NCBI GenBank assembly: GCA_964384485.1
Contig: CAYLLE010000023.1
Span: 1-37,385, forward strand
From: CAYLLE01 sp964384485
GTDB taxonomy: Bacteria > Spirochaetota > Spirochaetia > CAYLLE01
DNA length: 37,385 bases
Direction: 5' to 3'
The translations under genes were made by a program, and so were the position numbers. This document shows positions 31,240 to 37,385 of this stretch, piece by piece. Every line of letters starts with the position of its first letter. Within the stretch, counting starts at the first letter, position 1. Under the pieces are notes generated by a model that saw only the letters and a program-made list of their open reading frames with translations, ran no database searches and was not told where the DNA came from.

Positions 31240-32058
31240 ATGAAGTTTATCGGCCATACTATGGGAGTACCCGAACTTACATTGGAAGAAGCTATGAGAC
31301 TTTTCAGCCGTATAGGGTTTGACGGTATAGAAATAAGATGCGCTGAAAATGGCCATCTGGATACGGACTCCGCCGATTCCAACACAGTGGAATCGCTTAG
31401 ACAATGGGCCGATTCGTACCGGATGCCGGTTACCTGCCTTACCTCATACTACCGGGATTTTATTACTGAAAAAAGATTCCGGGAGCTTGAAAGTCTGAAA
31501 AAAGTCATTTCCATTGCGGAAAAGCTCCGCGCGCCGCTCGTCCGGCTGTACGGGGGAATTGATCCGCCGCCGGAGGGCCGGTCCATAAGGGAGTGCTGGG
31601 AGAAAACGGTTTCAGGGATCCAGGAGCTTTCAGCTCACTGTGAAGGCAAAAACGTCCGGCTCTGTATAGAAACCCACGACGGCAGCCTCACCTACACGGC
31701 GGAAGACACCGTTAAGATGGTCCGCGACATCGACAGACCTAACGTGGGAATCCTCCTCGATTTCGCCTGGGTCCACTTCCGGGGCAAGGAAGGTCCTGAA
31801 GAAACGGTAGAACTGTGCGGACCCTATATTTTTCATTGTCACTACAAGGACTGGAAAATAGGTCCTGAAGGTACCAGAAAAGCGTGTCTTATGGGGGAAG
31901 GAGACATTCCATGGGACAGATTTTTCCGCGCTTTAAAAAGATCAGGATACAGCGGCAGTTTAAGTGACGAATATGAACGTTACTGGCACCCGGAAGATCT
32001 TCCCCCCGCCGAGCCGGGTATGAAAAAAAATCTATCCTTTGTCAAAAAAATAATTTAA
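31240..32058 (+). CDS. Sugar phosphate isomerase/epimerase (AP endonuclease 2 fold)
   Basis: A 272-residue TIM-barrel enzyme of the xylose-isomerase-like / AP_endonuc_2 group, which includes sugar and sugar-acid isomerases, epimerases and inosose dehydratases. Metal ligands can be seen at the barrel ends: Glu144 (LCIETHDG), Asp174 (ILLDFAWVH), His201 (FHCHYKDW) and Glu244 (SDEYERYW), counted from the second ATG. Two ATGs lie together (31237, 31240); the second is 6 nt from AAGGAG and is preferred. It follows the permease by about 20 nt in the same operon, so it probably acts on the imported sugar. The exact reaction is open. Confidence 0.85.
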   Translation: MKFIGHTMGVPELTLEEAMRLFSRIGFDGIEIRCAENGHLDTDSADSNTVESLRQWADSYRMPVTCLTSYYRDFITEKRFRELESLKKVISIAEKLRAPLVRLYGGIDPPPEGRSIRECWEKTVSGIQELSAHCEGKNVRLCIETHDGSLTYTAEDTVKMVRDIDRPNVGILLDFAWVHFRGKEGPEETVELCGPYIFHCHYKDWKIGPEGTRKACLMGEGDIPWDRFFRALKRSGYSGSLSDEYERYWHPEDLPPAEPGMKKNLSFVKKII

Positions 32059-32071
32059 GGGAGCTTTGACA

Positions 32072-33085
32072 ATGAACGATAGGAAAAAAACAGCCGTTTT
32101 TCTGGCCCCGGAGGAGCACATTGAAAAGGTATTCGGTAAGGAATTGATCCGGGAGGCGGAATCTCTCTGCCGGATTAAGTCCCGCCATTTGAATGGAGCC
32201 GGAAAGGAGGAAATTAAACGTCTCCTGGACGGAACGGAAATAATCCTTTCTACCTGGGGAATGCCCCGGATGGATGCTGAGATCCTAAAGGAAGCTGATG
32301 ATCTTAAAATTATCATCTACGGCGCCAGCTCGGTTAAGTCCTTTGTTACAGAAGAACTATTCAGCCGAAATATTACCGTAACCTCGGCGGCGGGAGTTAA
32401 CGGACGGGTTGTGGCGGAATTCTGTCTGGCCCTGATAACCCTCTGTATCAAGGAAGCGTGGTCCTTTATCCGGTTCCCCGAAAAAACAGCGTCTTACTTT
32501 ACACGGCAGAAAAACTGGACAGGTCTCTCCGGGTTCAGAAACGCGGTAATAGGAATCATCGGCGCGAGTTCGGTAGGCCGATGGGTCATCAGGATGCTGT
32601 CCGGTTATCCATGCAGGGTTCTGGTGTATGACCCCCATCTTTCCGCCGGTGATGCCGCGGAAATGGGAGCTCGAAAAGCTGAACTTGACGATGTATTTAC
32701 GGAAGCTGATGTACTGTCCCTCCATGCTCCCAATCTGCCGGAGCTCAAGGGAATGGTCAGCCGCTCGCACCTGGGTATGATGAAAAACGGAGCGTGGTTT
32801 ATTAATACCGCCCGGGGAGCTCTGGTGGATCAGCAAGCCCTAATCGAAGAACTGAAACGGGGCAGGATAAATGCCTGCCTTGATGTTACGGATCCTGAAC
32901 CTCCTGCTGAGGACAGTCCATTGCTTAAACTGCCGAACGTAATCCTGACCCCTCATATGGCGGGAGCAATAGGAAGCGATTGGAAACGGCTCGGTGAGTA
33001 CTGTCTGGATGAGCTTAGACGGTACTGTGAAGGCAAGCCGGCCCTATCCCCGGTACTTCCTGAAAAACTATCCATTATGGGATAA
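32072..33085 (+). CDS. D-2-hydroxyacid dehydrogenase (NAD-dependent)
   Basis: A 337-residue oxidoreductase of the D-isomer 2-hydroxyacid dehydrogenase family. A discontinuous substrate domain (1-110 and 305-337) flanks the NAD domain. The catalytic triad is complete: Arg248 (FINTARGALVD), Glu276 (LDVTDPEP) and His295 (ILTPHMAGA). The nucleotide loop is GASSVG (164-169) instead of G-x-G-x-x-G; the middle Gly is Ser. VYDPHL after beta-2 carries the Asp that favours NAD over NADP. The start at 32072 has AGGGAG upstream. Last gene of the sugar operon; with the isomerase it may oxidise or reduce a sugar acid released from the transported substrate. Annotation as phosphoglycerate dehydrogenase would be a common but unsupported transfer. 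Confidence 0.88.
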   Translation: MNDRKKTAVFLAPEEHIEKVFGKELIREAESLCRIKSRHLNGAGKEEIKRLLDGTEIILSTWGMPRMDAEILKEADDLKIIIYGASSVKSFVTEELFSRNITVTSAAGVNGRVVAEFCLALITLCIKEAWSFIRFPEKTASYFTRQKNWTGLSGFRNAVIGIIGASSVGRWVIRMLSGYPCRVLVYDPHLSAGDAAEMGARKAELDDVFTEADVLSLHAPNLPELKGMVSRSHLGMMKNGAWFINTARGALVDQQALIEELKRGRINACLDVTDPEPPAEDSPLLKLPNVILTPHMAGAIGSDWKRLGEYCLDELRRYCEGKPALSPVLPEKLSIMG

Positions 33086-33109
33086 TCCACTAATTTTTCC
33101 GGCATTGTG

Positions 33110-33140
33110 TCGACAAATTTCCCGTTTTAAGGAATACTCT
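33110..33140 (+). promoter_or_regulatory. Predicted promoter of the thioesterase gene, leaderless layout
   Basis: TCGACA (33110-33115), 19-bp spacer, TACTCT (33135-33140), 7 nt, then the ATG at 33148. No Shine-Dalgarno at a usable distance. Confidence 0.45.
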
Positions 33141-33147
33141 TTGAGTC

Positions 33148-33888
33148 ATGGAAAAAACATATTCAGAATACACAGTATCTTCCGCCGACGTGGATATGAA
33201 CCGGAGGATCAGAGCCGGAGGGTACATCAATATCTTTATCCAGGCGGCGATAGAATCGGCGGACACCCTCGGTTTCGGCTTCGGAGGACTTGCCGAAGAA
33301 AACCTGTTCTGGGTGCTGAGCCGGATGACGGTGGAAATCGAACGGCCTCTTCACTGGTATGACCGGGTAAAGACGGAAACCTGGCCGAAGGATATCGATA
33401 GACTGCTCTACTTGCGGGATTTTTTGGTCCGGGATGCCGAAGGTACGGTTACCGCCCGAGCGACGTCGGGCTGGCTGGCCGTGGATCTTGCGGCGCGGCG
33501 GCCGAAAAAAGTATCGGGAACGGAAGCGGAAGCATTCACCAAGCTAAAAAACTACCATGCTATCAAAGAGCCGCCGGAAAAAGTCGCCGATGTAACTACA
33601 GGAAAATCATGGAAGGTTAAGGCAGCTTATTTCGACATCGATCTGAACCGGCATGTCACCGCCACCAGGTATATCGACTGGATGATGGATACATTCGGAT
33701 CAGATTTTCACGAAAACCGGTATCCAAAATCAATTTCTGTTAACTATATCAAGGAAATACTTCCGGACCAAGAAATCACCCTATTCCGCCGGCAGGCCGG
33801 AGAGGATAACTTCCTCTTTCAGGGAGTTAACGACACGACCGGAAATGTATCGTTCAGGGGCAGGATAAATTTCAGTACCGGCAGTTGA
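33148..33888 (+). CDS. Acyl-ACP thioesterase
   Basis: A 246-residue cytoplasmic double-hotdog enzyme that hydrolyses acyl-ACP to free fatty acid. The first hotdog has the ENLFWVLSRMTVEIERPLHW region and ETWPKDIDRLLYLRDFLVRD, which matches the FatA/FatB pattern (W-V-L-S-R ... E-T-W-P ... R-D-F). ATSGWLAVDLAARRPKKV follows. The second hotdog carries the catalytic block YFDIDLNRHVTATRYIDWMM with Asn167 and His169. Bacterial members are common in Firmicutes, Bacteroidetes and spirochaetes and are about this length. It is monocistronic with a probable leaderless mRNA. Confidence 0.93.
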   Translation: MEKTYSEYTVSSADVDMNRRIRAGGYINIFIQAAIESADTLGFGFGGLAEENLFWVLSRMTVEIERPLHWYDRVKTETWPKDIDRLLYLRDFLVRDAEGTVTARATSGWLAVDLAARRPKKVSGTEAEAFTKLKNYHAIKEPPEKVADVTTGKSWKVKAAYFDIDLNRHVTATRYIDWMMDTFGSDFHENRYPKSISVNYIKEILPDQEITLFRRQAGEDNFLFQGVNDTTGNVSFRGRINFSTGS

Positions 33889-33989
33889 TACCGAAAATGG
33901 AGACGGAATGGAAAACATGTTAAAAAAGGGATGGAATACCGGATGTTATAATACTGATGGCGGGGGCTGGGTTCAGCCGGTTCCGGTTA

Positions 33990-34566
33990 CTGGAAAAGAA
34001 AAGATCTGAATGGGATACCACGACCGGCCCTGGATTTTCCGGAAAGGGGGCTGTTATTCGGTACGGTACCGCGCGTCCGGAGGAGCGAAGTCATACCGCT
34101 CATTTTCCTGGAACGGTTTCCGGTATATCCACGCGGTAATCCGGCGGTTGCCGGACCGGAATCCTCCCCTCTCCCGGGTATCCTGCATCCAGCGGCAGGT
34201 TAAGCTCCCGGAATGTGTTGTTCCGGAACCCGGCGGAGACGAACAGTTTGGCGGTGTACATGGGGATTATTTCCCCGGAACAGGCAAGGAAAGCCTTGGA
34301 TGTCATGTTTGAAGGATACAGCAGACTCTGCAGCTGTACCCCGTATTTTTACTACTACTTCCTTCCCGCCTTTAGACGGTGCGGAAAGGAATCTATGGCC
34401 TATTCCCTGATTAAACAGGAATGGGGAGTCATGACTGCTTCCGGAGCCACGACAGCCTGGGAAGGCTTTCTCGGAAACGAACGGGATTCCCTTTTTCATC
34501 TCTGGAGTACCGCCCCGCTCAATTTCCTGGGTGACCCTGATGATTGCGGTTTAGGCGGATCGATCA
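33990..34566 (+). pseudogene. Remnant of a GH78 alpha-L-rhamnosidase
   Basis: Two matching pieces in different frames. Around 34090-34160: KSYRSFSWNGFRYIHAV, the F-x-x-x-G-F-R-Y motif of the beta-sandwich before the catalytic domain. Around 34245-34560: NSLAVYMGIISPEQARKALD, then TPYFYYYFLPAF, WGVMTASGATTAWEGF and SLFHLWSTAPLNFL, which are the last conserved blocks of the (alpha/alpha)6 barrel. Several hundred residues between them, including the acid catalyst region, are deleted, and the join is frameshifted. The end overlaps the stop region of the convergent GNAT gene. Confidence 0.8.
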
Positions 34567-34567
34567 A

Positions 34568-35569
34568 TCAAAACCGGTCCATCCGGTAGTAGACAAAGGG
34601 GATTTCCTCCAGCAGTTTGAGAAGTTCATCGGTGCCTGACCCTTTTGGGAGTCCGGCCTCTTCCCCCCGGAAGAGCTGCCACATTCCGTGACGCTGGTAT
34701 TCAACAGAAAGTTCAGCGCCAGGTAGACTCCGGCAGAGTTCCATCAAATCAGGAAAACAATAATTGAACGCGAGAACACCCTTGGTCTTTTCCGCGACCG
34801 ATTCCAGCAGAAGACGCGCGCTGTCCGGAGAATCGGCGCCGAACTCTCCGATGGAACCGTCCGGAAGAAGCTGATAATAACCGATGATCCGGTTTTCCTT
34901 CAATGCCGTTGAAAAACAGTCCCATCCCTCCCGTGCTCCGGGACCGAGTACCCGGTGCATCCAGTCATCTTTACTCCGTTCCATGGGACCGGAAAGACCG
35001 CGGTTCCAGGATTCGTAAATAGTCTTTATTTCAGAGATATCGGTAAATCGGTCCGTCGGACGGATAATTAAGGAATTTTCGCGGTTTTCCGCCGTATTAA
35101 CGCGGCAAGTCAGGAGGGGATAGCGGAGAAAATCCCGGTAACCGGAAGAGGAGTATACCTGGTTCTTTCCATAGAGCCACGAAAGGGAACAATCTTCCTG
35201 TTTCATGAACGAGAGAACATCTCCCATGAGCATCCGGACAAACCCTCTCCGTCTAAAATCGGGATGAGTACATACACCGCCGATGAGCCCGGCTTTGGGA
35301 GTGAGGCCGGAGAGCCTGCAGTGCCAGAGGTATACCGACACTGAAGAAGCCAGTCTCCCGTTGCAGAAAAGCAGCCGGTTCTGCCGGGGTTCCATGGACG
35401 GATCGACCCGCTGAAGCCTTCCGTGTGTTTCAGGGTCGGTGTATTTCGGGTCCTCCGGACCGGACGCGTATTCCCGGTAAGACTCGAATTGAAGCTGGAG
35501 CCGTTTCTCTGCTTCGTCTGCCCGCATACCCCTGATTTCGATTGTATCACCGTCAATTACCGTTTTCAT
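34568..35569 (-). CDS. GNAT family N-acetyltransferase (Eis-like)
   Basis: A 333-residue acetyl-CoA-dependent acetyltransferase. Residues 10-160 form the GNAT core; motif A reads AGLIGGVCTHPDFRRRGFVRML, where R-R-R-G-F (106-110) binds the pyrophosphate of acetyl-CoA. A second, weaker GNAT-like half (about 175-330) follows, as in the two-domain Eis group. Eis-like proteins acetylate amines of drugs or peptides; the substrate here is unknown. The start has AAGGCGG close upstream and lies 10 nt after the PHP-like gene stop, so the two are co-transcribed. The 3' end meets the GH78 remnant. Confidence 0.8.
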   Translation of the reverse strand: MKTVIDGDTIEIRGMRADEAEKRLQLQFESYREYASGPEDPKYTDPETHGRLQRVDPSMEPRQNRLLFCNGRLASSVSVYLWHCRLSGLTPKAGLIGGVCTHPDFRRRGFVRMLMGDVLSFMKQEDCSLSWLYGKNQVYSSSGYRDFLRYPLLTCRVNTAENRENSLIIRPTDRFTDISEIKTIYESWNRGLSGPMERSKDDWMHRVLGPGAREGWDCFSTALKENRIIGYYQLLPDGSIGEFGADSPDSARLLLESVAEKTKGVLAFNYCFPDLMELCRSLPGAELSVEYQRHGMWQLFRGEEAGLPKGSGTDELLKLLEEIPFVYYRMDRF

Positions 35570-35579
35570 CTTTGCCGCC

Positions 35580-37163
35580 TTACCGGGTAATCCAGACAGG
35601 AGAGCTCCATGCCGCCTGTCCGTTGTCCTGGGTAATCCGGAGATAGTAGTAGTTTTCGCCGGCAGGAGGTTTTTCGCGGTACATATACTCGGTACTGTAT
35701 CCTGAACTTGGTACCGCCCTGTGGATCAGCGTTTTATATGAGTTCGCGTATTCCTTCTGCGGCTGGTTTTCATATTCGATGAGTCCGTATTTTTCAGCCG
35801 CTATCTTCCGGGCCGCCTCCGGATGAAACAGAACAGTAGATCCGCCGGCCAGTGCCCGAAAATCCGCGGAATACTCCCGGGACTCACTGACGATCCGTAC
35901 CCGGCTGTCCGGCTTTCCCCGGAGGGTAAAAACCAGCGCCTGCTGAGACTCTTTCTCCGGAAACGGGGCTGTGTTCACCGAGGTGGTAAGAGACCACCCG
36001 GCACGCTTTCCATCCAGTTCCGTCCGCTGACCTCCCCGAGTAAAACACCGCTCCAGCCCGGTAATCTCCCCGTCGGGAAATTCCAGAAAGCCGGTCCACT
36101 TTTTTTCCGGTATCACAATACCTTTCCCAGGGGGAGGTCCCCAGCCGAACTCCAGACGGAGCTTGATCTCGACTTCACCTGAAGCCGGCAGCTCCCAGGT
36201 TCCCCGGTGGCAGCTGGTATCAATAACACGGCCGTTCCTGATCAATTCTATCCGGTCCAGGGAATCAGAACCGGTTACGGTACCGCGGAAAGCTGCCTCG
36301 CCGGAGGACCGAAACTCCGAGCCCATGGGATATCCGCCGGCGCTGAAATCTAAAATTATCCGGTCACCGGTTATTCCGTAGGTCCTCCGCTGCCCCAGGG
36401 CATCCCAGATATCCCGGCGGGTTAAATCTTCGGCCCAGACCGCGGCCAAACCGTAACCCCACCTGCCGGGAAATCCTCTTCCGTTGTCGCCGGACGCGAT
36501 GATACCGAACTTGTTTCCCCTCGCGAGCCCGTCGTGAATCGTACCTCCGCTGACCCGGGGACTCATACTGGCGTTCATCCGCATGTCAAAGGGGGTGCCG
36601 ATTCCTTCCGAGGAACCGTGGACGGAGAAAATCTCGGCTACAGGAGAGACCGCGGGATCGTGAAAACTCCAGTCCTTTCCCCGGTTTCCCACCCGGTACG
36701 CCGTATGATGGGGTATGGCGTAGGCTTCCGTTTTTCTCAGATTGGCGAATAGATCGGGAGCATCCATGGAGAGATCCAGGGGAGCACGTTCTTCATCAAA
36801 ATAAATCACATTATGATCACCCCATAAACGGCGGTCACCGGACCATTCATATCCGGGAAATGTTACCAGCTCCCCTGACCGGTTATACTTCCCGGAAAGT
36901 GATTTAATAATCTCCCACTCATCAATAAAACCGTCCTTCATACCCACCGATTCGCTCATGTAATTCCCGGAAGGGTAATAGGTATACGACGGATAATAAA
37001 TTACCGGAAAAAAATCGATATACCCGCGGGCATATTGAAATGCCCGTTCGATATACTCTTCCCAGCTCTCCGCTCCATCGGGATATCCTTCCCGGAACTG
37101 GGTATGTTTCCGGGTATGAAATTGGGTGTGGGCGCATCCGAAATAGCAGTTTAATCCTTCCAT
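35580..37163 (-). CDS. PHP-like DUF3604 family protein
   Basis: A 527-residue protein of the DUF3604 group, related to PHP-type metal-dependent phosphoesterases. Landmarks: LNCYFGCAHTQFHTRKH (4-20, replacing Y-F-G-D-L-H-x-H-T), FPGYEWSGDRRLWGDHNVIY, AIPHHTAYR, AEIFSVHGSSEG, IIASGDNGRGFPGRWGYG and WDALGQRRTYGITGDRIIL, which is typical of the family. The first metal motif has Cys-Ala in place of Asp-Leu, so activity may differ. A beta-rich C-terminal part (about 300-527) ends in YYYLRITQDNGQAAWSSPVW. There is no signal peptide. The family function is unsettled; co-occurrence with sulfatases and glycosidases is common. The ATG lacks a Shine-Dalgarno and follows a TATACA box by 6 nt. Confidence 0.82.
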   Translation of the reverse strand: MEGLNCYFGCAHTQFHTRKHTQFREGYPDGAESWEEYIERAFQYARGYIDFFPVIYYPSYTYYPSGNYMSESVGMKDGFIDEWEIIKSLSGKYNRSGELVTFPGYEWSGDRRLWGDHNVIYFDEERAPLDLSMDAPDLFANLRKTEAYAIPHHTAYRVGNRGKDWSFHDPAVSPVAEIFSVHGSSEGIGTPFDMRMNASMSPRVSGGTIHDGLARGNKFGIIASGDNGRGFPGRWGYGLAAVWAEDLTRRDIWDALGQRRTYGITGDRIILDFSAGGYPMGSEFRSSGEAAFRGTVTGSDSLDRIELIRNGRVIDTSCHRGTWELPASGEVEIKLRLEFGWGPPPGKGIVIPEKKWTGFLEFPDGEITGLERCFTRGGQRTELDGKRAGWSLTTSVNTAPFPEKESQQALVFTLRGKPDSRVRIVSESREYSADFRALAGGSTVLFHPEAARKIAAEKYGLIEYENQPQKEYANSYKTLIHRAVPSSGYSTEYMYREKPPAGENYYYLRITQDNGQAAWSSPVWITR

Positions 37164-37169
37164 ATATTT

Positions 37170-37198
37170 TGTATACCATTATTTAACAAAAACCGTAA
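37170..37198 (-). promoter_or_regulatory. Predicted promoter of the PHP-like gene, leaderless layout
   Basis: On the minus strand TATACA (37175-37170), 6 nt, then the ATG at 37163. TTACGG (37198-37193) at 17 bp is a poor -35. Confidence 0.4.
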
Positions 37199-37269
37199 CC
37201 CGGGGACACCAACCCGCGGGGAGCTTGATTCTTCTCTCATACCCGGAGAAAATCGCATAGGAGGAAAAA

Positions 37270-37385
37270 ATGGATATAAAAGAAGAATGGCGCAGGTTAT
37301 CCGGTGAGCTGGGATACGAGTACACCGACATTTTTTCAATGATCAAGGCGCACCCAAGAACAGCAAATCCCGGTCAACTCCTTTT
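37270..37385 (+). CDS. Start of an unidentified gene, cut by the window edge
   Basis: An ATG preceded by a strong ribosome site (AGGAGG, 5 nt spacing) opens 38 codons that stay open to the last base. The peptide starts MDIKEEWRRLSGELGYEYTD and continues IFSMIKAHPRTANPGQLL. It looks like a soluble helical N-terminus. No family can be assigned from this length. It diverges from the PHP-like gene. Confidence 0.6.
   Translation, partial: MDIKEEWRRLSGELGYEYTDIFSMIKAHPRTANPGQLL

Noticed and set aside
34010..34312. A 100-codon frame after the thioesterase as a separate gene
   Set aside because: Its middle encodes the rhamnosidase GFRY motif and the frame then changes, so it is part of the GH78 remnant.
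1..37385. CRISPR arrays, tRNA or rRNA genes, prophage or insertion sequences
   Set aside because: No regularly spaced short repeats, no cloverleaf-type sequence, no rRNA-like block and no recognisable transposase, integrase or phage gene was seen on either strand.

Overview
The window looks like chromosomal DNA of a free-living or commensal spirochaete (Spirochaetales/Treponema-like). This rests on protein recognition only: a Treponema-type TrkH/TrkA pair, an AlgF/AlgI/AlgJ-like O-acetylation cluster, a sugar-binding protein whose signal peptide ends in an 'FGAGEKEE'-type stretch, several one-off lipoproteins, and a GC content near 50 %. There is one 100-base run of N (6495-6594), so this is a draft scaffold. 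No tRNA, rRNA, CRISPR array, intact transposase or phage gene was found.

Layout. 1-5200: a GH39 beta-xylosidase-like gene (-), a LuxR-type HTH remnant, a putative outer-membrane protein, a small unknown gene, the remnant of a GH29 alpha-L-fucosidase, a lipoprotein, and a non-coding stretch with two 122-bp direct repeats. 5200-9100: a fibronectin-type-III-like lipoprotein (-), the assembly gap, an acetyl-xylan-esterase-like alpha/beta hydrolase with an adjoining WYL regulator, and a DUF3795 protein. 9135-11952: four tightly coupled minus-strand genes, none with an assigned function, whose first two resemble in architecture a MotA/TolQ/ZorA-type channel and its single-span MotB/ExbD/ZorB-type partner. 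12053-14172: a membrane protein with a PadR-type regulator and a HpcH/HpaI aldolase. 14173-14960: a gene graveyard (GH2 and PHP/DUF3604-like fragments). 14961-17860: trkH-trkA potassium uptake. 17879-20385: two tandem secreted lipase-like hydrolases. 20442-23651: algF-algI-algJ-like cell-surface polymer O-acetylation, divergent from the hydrolases. 23635-26825: aldo/keto reductase, sulfatase and lipoprotein (-). 26905-33085: a LacI regulator divergent from a sugar ABC importer, a TIM-barrel isomerase and a D-2-hydroxyacid dehydrogenase. 33148-37385: acyl-ACP thioesterase, GH78 rhamnosidase remnant, GNAT acetyltransferase, PHP/DUF3604-like protein and the start of one more gene.

The theme is use of plant or algal polysaccharide (xylosidase, esterases, sulfatase, sugar importer, aldolase, dehydrogenase) together with clear decay of the same repertoire: GH29, GH2 and GH78 remnants, a broken PHP paralogue and a broken LuxR regulator all lie within 35 kb.

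The most interesting signals are: (1) the unassigned four-gene membrane operon at 9135-11952, with paired GTAAC-N4-GTTAC dyads upstream; (2) a recurring promoter layout in which a -10 hexamer ends 5-7 nt before the ATG and no Shine-Dalgarno is present, implying leaderless mRNAs for at least seven genes; (3) a symmetric bidirectional promoter at 20367-20420 that couples the O-acetylation operon to the hydrolases; (4) a hairpin that would hide the ribosome-binding site of the 5209-6315 lipoprotein; and (5) the two-copy 122-bp repeat. All functional statements come from reading the sequence; no database search was run.
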